Shown here piece by piece: positions 17,851 to 25,981 of a stretch of DNA of 64,000 nt (position 1 is the first letter of the stretch; each line of letters starts with the position of its first letter). The position numbers were made by a program, and so were the translations under genes. The notes under the pieces are model-generated. The model was not told where the DNA came from. It did no database searches and saw nothing but the letters and a program-made list of their open reading frames with translations. This DNA comes from Halorussus halophilus. GTDB lineage: Archaea; Halobacteriota; Halobacteria; Halobacteriales; Haladaptataceae. Where the stretch lies: contig NZ_CP044523.1 of the NCBI RefSeq assembly GCF_008831545.1, positions 496,001-560,000 of the forward strand. Direction: 5' to 3'.

Positions 17851-18390
17851 ATGGACCAAATCTTCGCCCCGTGGCGAATCGAGTGGGTCGAGCGCGACGA
17901 CAAGAACGAGGGCGTCGAGTGCGTCTTCTGCGAGTTCCCCGAGCGCGGCGACGACCGGGAGCATCTCGTCGTCGCCAGGAGCGACCACGCCGTCGTCATG
18001 CTGAACAACTACCCGTACAACCCCGGTCACGCGATGGTCATCCCCCGAAAGCACACCGGCGACTACGGCGAGTTGAACGAGGAGGAACTACTGGACCACG
18101 CGCGCATGAAGCAACGAACGTTCGACGCGCTCGAAGTCGCGTTCGCTCCCGACGGCTTCAACGCTGGCTTGAACCTCGGCGGGTCGGCCGCTGGCGGTTC
18201 GATAGACGACCACCTCCACACGCACGTCGTGCCGCGCTGGGGCGGCGACACGAACTTCATGCCGGTCGTCGGCGACACGAAGGTCATCGTGGAGGCACTG
18301 GACGACACCTACGACCGGGTTCACGAGGCGTTCGCCGAGCAGGACGGAGCCGAAATCTCGGAGTCGGGTGCGGTCGAGTTCTCGTTCTAA
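17851..18390 (+). CDS. HIT-family nucleotide hydrolase/transferase
   Basis: A 179-residue histidine-triad protein. The triad HLHTHVV is at about residue 112, and YPYNPGHAMVIPRKH and a CxxC near residue 27 (CVFC) are typical of the AP4A phosphorylase/HIT-like branch, where the Cys pair helps bind zinc. Likely splits dinucleoside polyphosphates or adenylated compounds. The exact substrate cannot be told. Confidence 0.9.
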   Translation: MDQIFAPWRIEWVERDDKNEGVECVFCEFPERGDDREHLVVARSDHAVVMLNNYPYNPGHAMVIPRKHTGDYGELNEEELLDHARMKQRTFDALEVAFAPDGFNAGLNLGGSAAGGSIDDHLHTHVVPRWGGDTNFMPVVGDTKVIVEALDDTYDRVHEAFAEQDGAEISESGAVEFSF

Positions 18391-18405
18391 TTTGTAGATG
18401 CACTC

Positions 18406-18861
18406 TCAGCAGTCACAGACGCACTCCGGCGTCGTCTCGGCCGGGACCGCACAATCCACGTCCTGACACTCCACGACTTCGACTAGCGACTCCACGTCGG
18501 CCATGATTCCGGCGAGCTCTTCACCGTGGTCGGTGAGTCGATACGTCGTGGTCGGTGGGGACGTAGCGTGAACTTCGCGCGCGACGAATCCCAGACAGCG
18601 GAGTTCGGTCAGCCGCTCCGAGAGCGTCTTCGCGGTTACGCCGTCGAGTTCGCGCTTGAGTTCGTTGAACCCGCGTTCGTCCTCGGCGAGCGCGCGGAGG
18701 ACGTGAAACGCCCACTTCGAGCCGAGGACGTCGCGCACGGCGTGCCACGTGCGTTGCCAGTCATCGCCGACTCCTGATTTCTCGTCTGTTCTCCCCACGG
18801 ACTCGTCGGTTGTTCTCCCACCAGATTCGTCAGCTGTTCTCCCCACGGACTCCTCGTTCAT
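18406..18861 (-). CDS. HxlR-type winged-helix regulator with Cys-rich tail
   Basis: A 151-residue DNA-binding protein. Residues about 35-130 form the HxlR winged helix (LGSKWAFHVLRALAEDERGF, LKRELDGVTAKTLSERLTEL, TYRLTDHGEELAGIM). The N-terminus carries three 8-residue repeats encoded by three 24-bp units. The last 20 residues hold five Cys (ECQDVDCAVP and PECVCDC), an unusual tail able to bind a thiophilic metal or respond to redox. It is divergent from a Cys-rich microprotein and a CDF exporter, and a perfect 11-bp palindrome lies beside its TATA box. Auto- and cluster regulation is inferred. Confidence 0.85.
   Translation of the reverse strand: MNEESVGRTADESGGRTTDESVGRTDEKSGVGDDWQRTWHAVRDVLGSKWAFHVLRALAEDERGFNELKRELDGVTAKTLSERLTELRCLGFVAREVHATSPPTTTYRLTDHGEELAGIMADVESLVEVVECQDVDCAVPAETTPECVCDC
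18787..18858 (-). repeat. Three tandem 24-bp repeats in the HxlR regulator 5' end
   Basis: Units at 18787-18810, 18811-18834 and 18835-18858 each begin TGTTCTCCCC/A on the plus strand. They encode ESVGRTAD, ESGGRTTD and ESVGRTDE. The repeat keeps frame, so copy number changes would alter only the N-terminal extension. Confidence 0.8.
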
Positions 18862-18886
18862 TCACCGAAAGTTGGTTCCCCACTCG

Positions 18887-18892
18887 TATAAG
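18887..18892 (-). promoter_or_regulatory. TATA-like box of the HxlR-type regulator
   Basis: Minus-strand CTTATA lies about 27-32 nt before the ATG at 18861, consistent with a leaderless transcript. Confidence 0.5.
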
Positions 18893-18899
18893 AGTCTGT

Positions 18900-18925
18900 G
18901 GGCGGTTTCCACGCGGAAACCGCCC
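18900..18925. promoter_or_regulatory. Perfect 11-bp inverted repeat, candidate operator
   Basis: GGGCGGTTTCC (18900-18910) is exactly complementary to GGAAACCGCCC (18915-18925) with a 4-nt spacer. It sits just upstream of the regulator's TATA box and 90 bp before the microprotein ATG. HxlR proteins bind palindromes as dimers, so an operator is plausible; a hairpin element unrelated to regulation is the alternative. Confidence 0.5.
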
Positions 18926-19017
18926 TTCTGGGTTGCAACTACCTCACAGGTCACACCCTGCATTTCTGTCGGGAAGCTGACTCGCTTATCTACGTCTCGT
19001 GCGTAGTCGAGACTGCA

Positions 19018-19107
19018 ATGTCCGACGACTGCTGTGTGACCGACACCGACTGTTGCATCGACACCGACCAAATCGTCGTCTGCTGCTGCGGTAGTGGCTG
19101 TTGCTGA
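19018..19107 (+). CDS. 29-residue cysteine-pair microprotein (metallothionein-like)
   Basis: An ATG at 19018 opens a 29-residue frame with nine Cys (31 %): CC at residues 5-6, CC at 12-13, CCC at 22-24 and CC at 28-29. The first half is Asp/Thr-rich, then IVV, then GSG. A TATA-like TTATC lies about 30 nt upstream, matching leaderless starts nearby. The frame can extend upstream, but that part looks non-coding. It lies between a Cys-tailed regulator and a CDF exporter, suggesting thiolate metal binding. Its size and lack of a known family keep confidence moderate. Confidence 0.6.
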   Translation: MSDDCCVTDTDCCIDTDQIVVCCCGSGCC

Positions 19108-19183
19108 ATGTCGTGACTGTTCGGGCGCGAACGCCCGCCGAAAGCGATACGCCCTTTTTCCCGGAGTCCCAATCTCTACTTCC

Positions 19184-20101
19184 ATGTCCCGGAGGACCAC
19201 CGTGCGCCGAGTCGGCTTGCTCGTACTCGTCGCCAATCTGTTGCTGGTCGTCGCCAAGGGGGCCGTCTGGTGGTCCACCGGGAGCCTCGCGGTCGGCTCC
19301 GAGGCAGTCAACAGTCTCGCCGACGTCGCGTACAGCGCCGTCGTGCTTGCTGGCCTCTACTTGACGACCCGACCGCCCGACTTCTCGCATCCGCACGGCC
19401 ACGAGCGCATCGAACCGTTCGTCTCGCTGTTCGTCGCCGTCGGCGTCTTCGCGGCTGGCGGCGCGGTCCTCTGGCGCTCGACGACCACGGTGCTTTCGGG
19501 CGACGTAGCCGTCACGGCCAGTCCCGCCGCAGTCGTCGTGTTGGCCGGAACCGCTGTCGTGAAGTTCGGTCTCTACCGATACTGCCTGAGCGTCAGCGAC
19601 GAGACACGTTCACCCGCAGTGAAAGCCACCGCGCTGGACAACCGCAACGACATTCTCACCGCTGGCGCGGCGCTCGTCGGTGTCCTCGGTGGTTTTTTCG
19701 GCTTCCCGATACTCGACCCGCTGGCGGCGGGCGTCGTCTCCGTGGGCATCCTCTACACCGGGTGGGAAATCGTCCAAGACAACGTCGATTACCTCGTCGG
19801 GAGCGCGCCCCCGGACGACCTGCGCGCGGACATCGTTCGCCGTGCGCTCGTCCACCCCGAAGTGAAAGGTGCCCACGACGTTGTCGCCCACTACGTCGGC
19901 CCGGAGATAGACGTAAGCCTCCACATCGAAGTCGAGGGGGACCGAACGCTGTGGGAAGCCCACGACATCGAGACGGCAGTCGTCGAGTCTATCCGGTCGA
20001 TAGACGAGGTAGACGACGTGTTCGTCCACATCGACCCCAAGGAACTCGGGGAGTGGAAGGCCGACGACTCGGTAGACAATCTCGTCAGCGAGCGACAGTG
20101 A
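19184..20101 (+). CDS. Cation diffusion facilitator (ND-DD type)
   Basis: A 305-residue CDF exporter with about six helices and a C-terminal cytosolic domain (DVVAHYVGPEIDVSLHIEVEG, DDVFVHIDPKELGEW). Metal site A is N-S-L-A-D in helix 2 and D-N-R-N-D in helix 5. Asn replaces the His or Asp found in most zinc and iron members; ND-DD sites are reported for some manganese exporters. The ATG at 19184 starts 77 nt after the Cys microprotein, and earlier in-frame residues look like that intergenic spacer. Probably part of the regulator/microprotein cluster. Confidence 0.9.
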   Translation: MSRRTTVRRVGLLVLVANLLLVVAKGAVWWSTGSLAVGSEAVNSLADVAYSAVVLAGLYLTTRPPDFSHPHGHERIEPFVSLFVAVGVFAAGGAVLWRSTTTVLSGDVAVTASPAAVVVLAGTAVVKFGLYRYCLSVSDETRSPAVKATALDNRNDILTAGAALVGVLGGFFGFPILDPLAAGVVSVGILYTGWEIVQDNVDYLVGSAPPDDLRADIVRRALVHPEVKGAHDVVAHYVGPEIDVSLHIEVEGDRTLWEAHDIETAVVESIRSIDEVDDVFVHIDPKELGEWKADDSVDNLVSERQ

Positions 20102-20188
20102 GAATTGTTCTCTCCCCTCGATAAATCGCTCGAATGAACCTACCAGTGTTTCCGAAGATTAACGTAGGTGAAGCAAACAGGGCGTGTC

Positions 20189-22642
20189 ATGGATATCGAC
20201 CCGCGGAAGAGCTACGGCGCGAAGGTCGTCGCGGGGTTGCTCGTCGTGTTACTCGTCGGAGGCACGGCGGGTGCGTACACGTACGCGACCACGAACGACC
20301 GCGTTCGTGACAACCAGATGAGCACGCTGGGCCGACAGGCCGACGTGCAAGACGACCTCGTGGACACTATAGTGACCGACAAAACCGAAGACACGCGACA
20401 ACTCGCCAACAGAGCGTTCGAAATCGACATGCAAGACCAGACCGCCGCAGAGGAGGAACGCAAACTGCGGACGCTCGTCAACGACCAAGTCCAGCAGTCC
20501 GAGGACGTAAAGCGCGTCCACTACGTCGATTCGGTGAACGAGACCGTCGAAGTCAGTTCCACCAAGACCTTCGAGGGGATGAACATCAGCAACCTCGGCT
20601 TCTCCGTGCCGAGAGACGAACTCTATAGCCGAGAACCTGCCGTGACGTTCCGCTCGCACGCTGGCAACCAGTCGTGGGTCTTCTTCGTCCCCGTCAGCAC
20701 CCAGTGGATGGTCGTGGAAGTTCCGGCGTCGGCCGTCGCGGCCGACGTGCAACCGATTATGGAGGGTACTCGAACTCGAATCGTGAATTCGGAGGGCGTC
20801 GTCGTCCTCGACACCGAAGACCCCTCGGCAGTCGGCAAACAGCACGTCGAAGGTGCCGGTGTGAACTCCCCGGCCGTGGAGTCCGGACTCGCGGGCGGTA
20901 CGAACGTGACGACGCTCTCCGCCCAGCAGGCAGGCGCGGGCGAGAAAGCCGTCGTCGGCTACGACACGATAGAGGACGCAAATTGGGCACTCGTCGCCTA
21001 CTCGCCGCCCGGAACCCTCTACTCGGTCGCCCACACCGTCGGCCAGAACATCCTCTACTTGCTCGGTGCGGTCGGAATTCTGCTCGTGGGATTCGGTCTC
21101 GTGGTCGAGCGACCGACCATCGGGTCGGTCTCGACACTCTCCGCTCACGCCGAATCGCTCCGACAGGGCGACCTCGAATCGCGCATCGAGAGCGACCGGC
21201 GCGACGAGTTCGGCGACCTCTTCGACACCTTCGACCGGATGCGTTCGGACCTCCGCGAGCGAATCGCCGAGGCCGAGCAGGCCGAGTCTGACGCCGAAGA
21301 GGCGCGTCGAGACGCTGAACGCCAGCGCGAGCAGGCTGAAGTCGCACAAGAAGAAGCCGAGGCCGCCCAACGCCAGGCCCAAGCGGTCAACGAACACCTC
21401 GAACGGAAGGCCGCCGAGTACGGCACGGCGATGAGCGCGGCCGCCGACGGCGACCTCACGACGCGAGTGGACCCCGAGAGCGACCACGAAGTTATCGCCC
21501 AGATGGGTCGGCAACTCAACGACGTGCTGGCCGACCTCGAAACGACCGTCGCGGACGTCGAGGCCGTCGCCGACGAAGTCGTGGAATCGAGCGACCAACT
21601 CACCGACAGTGCGGCCGAAATCTACGACGCTGGCGAGCGCGTCAGCGAGTCGGTCCAGACGATAAGCGACAGGACCGACGACCAGCAAGACCGTCTCGGC
21701 GACGTGGCGAGCGAGACGAACGGCCTCTCGGCGACCATCGAAGAGGTCGCCTCGACCGCCGATTCGGTCGCCTCGACGGCTAACAAGACCGAGCGCCGTG
21801 CAGAGGGTGGCCGAGACGCCGCCGAAGATGCCGTGGAAGCGATGGAAGAAGTCGGCGAAACCGCCGGAACTGCGGTGTCGGAAGTGGACGAACTGGTCGA
21901 GGAGATTCACGAAGTCGGCGAAATCGTGGACATCATCTCCGACGTGGCCGAGCAGACGAACCTGCTCGCGCTGAACGCGAACATCGAGGCGGCCCGCGCC
22001 GAAGCGGGCGGCGAAGGGTTCGCTGTCGTCGCCGAGGAAGTCAAGACCCTCGCCGAGGAGACCCAGCGCCACGCCGACGACATCGAAGCCCGAATCGAGA
22101 CGATTCAGGGCCAGACCGAGACGACCGCCGGACGGATTCGCGAGTCGCGCTCGCAACTCGTGGAAGGCACCGACACGGTCGAAGAGGCCCGTGAGGCACT
22201 GAACGCGGTCGCAGATCTCGTTGCCGAGACGAACACCGGCATGCAGGACATCAACGCCGCGACGGACGAACAGGCCGCCAGCACTGAGGAAGTCGCGGCG
22301 ATGGTCGATAGCGTGACCGACGCCGCAGAGCGCGCCGCCGAAGAGACCGAGGAAGTCGCTTCCTCCGCCCAGCAACAGACTGCGGCATTGGACGAAGTCA
22401 CGGGCGTCGTCTCCGAGTTGGAGGACCGCGCGGCACACCTCGAAGCGGCCGTCTCCCGGTTCGAGGTCGATGCGGACGCGGCGTCGGCCGAGACCGCAAA
22501 CGCGGCTGTGGAGGACTCGAGTGGGGTGGCGGGCGACCACGCCAGCGAGTCCGCGTTCGACTTCGACGACCGCGAGCAAGAGGCGGTCTCGGTCTCCAGC
22601 ACGGCCGAAGACGCACACGCGCCGACTCGGACCGACGACTGA
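20189..22642 (+). CDS. Halobacterial transducer (methyl-accepting chemotaxis protein)
   Basis: An 817-residue membrane signal transducer. Helix 1 is near residues 12-30 (VVAGLLVVLLVGGTAGAY). An extracellular sensor of about 240 residues with no cache signature I can name precedes helix 2 (ILYLLGAVGILLVGFGLVV). Then come a HAMP domain, a coiled coil (EEARRDAERQREQAEVAQEE), a second HAMP-like unit and the signalling domain with hairpin tip VAEQTNLLALNANIEAARAE. It should control CheA and archaellum rotation; the ligand is unknown. The ATG at 20189 is preferred over an in-frame GTG seven codons upstream. Confidence 0.92.
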   Translation: MDIDPRKSYGAKVVAGLLVVLLVGGTAGAYTYATTNDRVRDNQMSTLGRQADVQDDLVDTIVTDKTEDTRQLANRAFEIDMQDQTAAEEERKLRTLVNDQVQQSEDVKRVHYVDSVNETVEVSSTKTFEGMNISNLGFSVPRDELYSREPAVTFRSHAGNQSWVFFVPVSTQWMVVEVPASAVAADVQPIMEGTRTRIVNSEGVVVLDTEDPSAVGKQHVEGAGVNSPAVESGLAGGTNVTTLSAQQAGAGEKAVVGYDTIEDANWALVAYSPPGTLYSVAHTVGQNILYLLGAVGILLVGFGLVVERPTIGSVSTLSAHAESLRQGDLESRIESDRRDEFGDLFDTFDRMRSDLRERIAEAEQAESDAEEARRDAERQREQAEVAQEEAEAAQRQAQAVNEHLERKAAEYGTAMSAAADGDLTTRVDPESDHEVIAQMGRQLNDVLADLETTVADVEAVADEVVESSDQLTDSAAEIYDAGERVSESVQTISDRTDDQQDRLGDVASETNGLSATIEEVASTADSVASTANKTERRAEGGRDAAEDAVEAMEEVGETAGTAVSEVDELVEEIHEVGEIVDIISDVAEQTNLLALNANIEAARAEAGGEGFAVVAEEVKTLAEETQRHADDIEARIETIQGQTETTAGRIRESRSQLVEGTDTVEEAREALNAVADLVAETNTGMQDINAATDEQAASTEEVAAMVDSVTDAAERAAEETEEVASSAQQQTAALDEVTGVVSELEDRAAHLEAAVSRFEVDADAASAETANAAVEDSSGVAGDHASESAFDFDDREQEAVSVSSTAEDAHAPTRTDD

Positions 22643-22818
22643 CTCGGCAGCCGTCTTTCTGTTAGTTAGGTAGCCTCGCTGTTTTGAATCGAACGGAATT
22701 GTGGCGTATCTGGTTTCGGAAGTTCACTCTCTGCCTCCTCCGGACCGATTCCCACGTACTGAAAACCGCGTCGTGGGCTTTTCTACGAGGTGTCCGACAC
22801 TGTAGACACTGGTCCCCA

Positions 22819-23712
22819 ATGACAGACGACGCAAGCTACGACCGGCGGTCGGTTATCAAATCAGGCGCTTCGGCCCTCGCAGTCGGGTCGCTCGCGGGCT
22901 GTGTCGGCGGAGCGGACGGTGGAATCGGTGGCTCTGGTGACGGAACGACTACTGCTTCGACCACCGCTTCCGACAGCGACGAACACGTCGTTGAGGTTGG
23001 TCCCGACGGAAATCTCACGTTCGAACCCGCAGCACTCGAAGTCGAGCCCGGAACGACCGTGACGTGGGTCTGGAAGTCAAACAACCACAACGTCGTTTCG
23101 AAAGACCACCCCGAGAATGCCGACTGGCAGGGAACCGACGGCGGCGACTCGAAGGTGTACAATCAGGGCCACGAGTACAGCCACACGTTCGAAACGCCCG
23201 GCACGTACGGCTACTACTGCACGCCCCACAAGGCGGCCGGGATGAACGGCGAAGTCGTCGTCTCCGGGTCGGCGAGCGCGACGACTGAGGCGGCCGAGAC
23301 GGAACACGAGACGACTGAGGAAGCAGATACCGAACCAGAGACGACCGAGGAGGACGAAGCAGCGACGACCACCGAACCGGCGACGGCCGACGACCTCCCC
23401 GTCCGAGTCGGGCCGAACGGCGAACTCCGCTTCGAACCCGGTACCGACGAACCGCTGAAGATTCCCGCCGGGACGACAGTGCCGTTCGTCTGGGAGTCGG
23501 ACAGCCACAACATCGTCGTGGACTCCCAACCCGATGGTGCAGACTGGCAGGGGACGCCCGGCGCCGAGTCGAAGGTGTACGACGAGGGCTACGAGTACAA
23601 CCACACCTTCGACGTGGTTGGCACCTACGAGTTCCACTGTCAGCCTCACGAGTCGGTCGGTGCGACGGGTACCATCGTCGTGCATGGCGGTACGGAGACG
23701 ACCGGGAACTGA
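22819..23712 (+). CDS. Two-domain blue-copper (halocyanin-like) lipoprotein
   Basis: A 297-residue exported protein. The signal RRSVIKSGASALAVGSLAGC combines a twin arginine and a lipobox Cys. Two plastocyanin-type domains follow (about 58-150 and 200-295), joined by a Thr/Glu linker. Domain 1 has the ligands in NNHNVV and YYCTPHKAAGM (His, Cys, His, Met). Domain 2 keeps DSHNIVV and FHCQPHESVGA, but Ala stands where the axial Met should be. Probably an electron carrier at the outer membrane face; domain 2 should have altered copper chemistry. Confidence 0.88.
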   Translation: MTDDASYDRRSVIKSGASALAVGSLAGCVGGADGGIGGSGDGTTTASTTASDSDEHVVEVGPDGNLTFEPAALEVEPGTTVTWVWKSNNHNVVSKDHPENADWQGTDGGDSKVYNQGHEYSHTFETPGTYGYYCTPHKAAGMNGEVVVSGSASATTEAAETEHETTEEADTEPETTEEDEAATTTEPATADDLPVRVGPNGELRFEPGTDEPLKIPAGTTVPFVWESDSHNIVVDSQPDGADWQGTPGAESKVYDEGYEYNHTFDVVGTYEFHCQPHESVGATGTIVVHGGTETTGN

Positions 23713-23763
23713 CCGATTTCTCGCCGCAAAACGTTATTGACACGCACGTCGAGAGACGGGGCT

Positions 23764-24609
23764 ATGGGGGGAGCAGACGACACGACCGATTCGGGGAGAG
23801 AGGGAGAGACGAGAGACGCGCCGAGAGCAGACGACGCGGGCGAACGGGAGGGACCACCGACGAAGACGCGCCGCGGAGTACTGGCCGCTGGCTGCGCGCT
23901 GGCGCTCGGCGGCTTCGGCACGTTCGAATCGCTATTCGCCGGACCCGACGACGAAGACCAATCGACCGACGACCAAGATACTGAGACGACGACTATCGGC
24001 AACGACACGACGCGATTCTTCGACAACGGTACGACGCGTTTCTTCGACAACGGCACGACGTTCTTCGTGGACCCCGACGACCGCGCGAACAGAACCTATA
24101 CGACGGGCTTCTTCAACGGCACGACGAACTTCTTCGGCACTTACACGACGGACTTTCTGCGGACGGCGGGTCGTCGTCGCCGTCGTGGTCGGTGGACGAC
24201 CCGCTACAGGAGACGCCGGTTCCGGACGTTCACGACGAACTTCCGCAGGCGACGCCGAGGATACGGCGGAACTACCGTCACCTTCGACGACGGATTCGAA
24301 CCGGGCGATACCCCGTCCGGCGCGGAGGTTCTCAGACCGCCGGTGACCTTCTCCGGTCGCATCAGTCCCGCCTTCGACGTGGACTACTTCCAGTTCTTCG
24401 CGCGGCGCGGCGAGCAGATAATTCTCGACCCCTTGACGGTTACCGGGCCGCTCATCTGGTCGTTCCTCGGGCCGAACCTCGGACTGCTCACGTTCGGTCT
24501 CCGACGGACGCAACTGCTCGTTCAAAATACGGGGTTCCAGTACCTGCGTATCGAGTCTCGCGGGAACAACATCGGTCGCTACACGTTCAGGCTGTGGGTG
24601 AGAGCTTAG
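23764..24609 (+). CDS. Exported repeat protein with a PPC-like C-terminal domain
   Basis: A 281-residue protein. TRRGVLAAGCALALGGFG resembles a twin-arginine signal. Residues about 80-145 contain degenerate repeats of a T-T-x-F-F-x-N-G pattern (two perfect TTRFFDNG copies, then TTGFFNG, TTNFFGT, TTDFL). An Arg-rich block follows (GRRRRRGRW, YRRRRFRTF), very unlike the acidic proteome. The last 100 residues, from FDDGFEPGDTPSGAE, resemble a bacterial pre-peptidase C-terminal (PPC) fold. ATG 23764 is preferred to an upstream TTG. Its end overlaps the convergent tRNA-modifying gene by 4 bp. Role unknown. Confidence 0.7.
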   Translation: MGGADDTTDSGREGETRDAPRADDAGEREGPPTKTRRGVLAAGCALALGGFGTFESLFAGPDDEDQSTDDQDTETTTIGNDTTRFFDNGTTRFFDNGTTFFVDPDDRANRTYTTGFFNGTTNFFGTYTTDFLRTAGRRRRRGRWTTRYRRRRFRTFTTNFRRRRRGYGGTTVTFDDGFEPGDTPSGAEVLRPPVTFSGRISPAFDVDYFQFFARRGEQIILDPLTVTGPLIWSFLGPNLGLLTFGLRRTQLLVQNTGFQYLRIESRGNNIGRYTFRLWVRA

Positions 24610-25856
24610 ACCGGGTCGCCGAACGCGTACACCGTACTGTGACCGGTAATCTCCACGTCCACGAAGTCGCCCGGTTCGACGCCGTGTTCCGTGGCGTTCT
24701 GGACGATGACCTGCCGGTAGGCCTCGTCGTAGCACTTCACGGAGTCGCCCGTACCGGGTTCCACGACGAGAACTTCGTGGGTCTCGCCGACCATGTCGTC
24801 GTACGCCTCGCCGACCACATCCATCTTCAGGTCGGACATCTCCTTCGAGCGCTCCTTCTTCAGCGTGCCGCCGAGTCCCTTCATGTCGGCGGCGTCCGTC
24901 CCGGGCCGCTTCGAGAAGCGCGTCACGTTGATTTTCTCGGGCCGGGTCTCCTTGAGCAAGGCCAGACTCTGGGCGTGGTCCTCGTCCTCTTCTGTGGGGA
25001 AGCCGACGATGAAGTCCGTGCTGAGCGTCCAGTGGTCGAGCGCCTCGTCGAACGTCTCGACGATTTCGACGTACTCCGAGACTTGGTGTTGGCGGCGCAT
25101 GTCGCCCAGTACGTCGTCGGAGCCAGACTGCACTGGCGCGTGGATGAAATTGTATAGCTTCTCGTTCTCGGCGAAGACTTCCGCGAGTTCGTCCTTGATG
25201 CCGTGGACGCCCTTCGGGTTCGCCATGCCGACGCGCACCCGGAACTCGCCCTCGATGTCGCAGATGCGGTCTAGTAGCGTGTGCAACTCACGCTCGCCCT
25301 TGTCCCAGCCGTAGACGCCAGTGTCCTGGCCGGTAATTCGAATCTCCTTCGCCCCGGCGTGGACGAGCGCGCGGGCCTTCTCGACGTTCTCTTCGACCGG
25401 CGGCGAGTCTATCTTGCCAGTCGCGCGCTTTGTAATGCAGTACGAACAGTCGGACATGCAGCCACGAGCGATGGGGAGGATGCCGATGACCCCATCCAGA
25501 ATCGGTTCGGCGTCGGGCGTCGTCGTCGGGCACTCGCCGTTCGTCACCGCCGTCGGTACCTCGTCCCAGTGAAGTACGTCGGCGTCCACGCCAGCGTCGT
25601 GGAACTCCTCGCCCTGTGCGAGTGCCATGCATCCGGTGACGATGAGGTCGGCAGTCTCGTCTTCGAGTTCTTTGGCCCGCGTCAGCATGTTGCGCTCGGT
25701 CTTCTCGACCACCGTGCAAGTGTTGAGGATGGCAACGTCGGCGTCGTCTGCACCCTCGACGCGGTGGTGGCCTGCGTCGCGGAGTCGCCGCTCTATCTCG
25801 CGGCTCTCACCCCGGTTCGACGTACAGCCGTAGGTCTCGATGTGATAGCGGGCCAT
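24606..25856 (-). CDS. tRNA t6A37 methylthiotransferase (CDKAL1/MtaB type)
   Basis: A 416-residue radical-SAM enzyme that adds a methylthio group to N6-threonylcarbamoyladenosine at tRNA position 37. The N-terminal UPF0004 domain starts YHIETYGCTSNRGESREIE and has ILNTCTVVEKTE. The radical-SAM cluster motif CMSDCSYC lies in GILPIARGC. A C-terminal TRAM domain (about 355-416) ends VDVEITGHSTVYAFG. Two iron-sulfur clusters are expected, one from the three N-terminal-domain Cys. Monocistronic, convergent with the repeat protein. Confidence 0.93.
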   Translation of the reverse strand: MARYHIETYGCTSNRGESREIERRLRDAGHHRVEGADDADVAILNTCTVVEKTERNMLTRAKELEDETADLIVTGCMALAQGEEFHDAGVDADVLHWDEVPTAVTNGECPTTTPDAEPILDGVIGILPIARGCMSDCSYCITKRATGKIDSPPVEENVEKARALVHAGAKEIRITGQDTGVYGWDKGERELHTLLDRICDIEGEFRVRVGMANPKGVHGIKDELAEVFAENEKLYNFIHAPVQSGSDDVLGDMRRQHQVSEYVEIVETFDEALDHWTLSTDFIVGFPTEEDEDHAQSLALLKETRPEKINVTRFSKRPGTDAADMKGLGGTLKKERSKEMSDLKMDVVGEAYDDMVGETHEVLVVEPGTGDSVKCYDEAYRQVIVQNATEHGVEPGDFVDVEITGHSTVYAFGDPV

Positions 25857-25981
25857 TCGCTACCGGTCTTTCTGCCTACGTGGCCAAAAACGCGACGGAT
25901 TCGGGTGGTGGAGTCGAACGGCGTATCACCGGGAATGGAAATGCCCGTGACATTTTTGTCAGTTCGGCGAAACCGCTCGGT

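Noticed and set aside
20249-22618. 789-codon minus-strand open frame antisense to the transducer
   Set aside because: It is the mirror of the GC-rich codon pattern of the transducer gene; it has no domain, and the plus-strand product has a complete domain set.
25880-25981. Upstream extension of the broken membrane gene
   Set aside because: The extra 34 residues overlap the divergent promoter of the tRNA-modifying gene and are hydrophilic; the ATG at 25982 starts a normal membrane protein.
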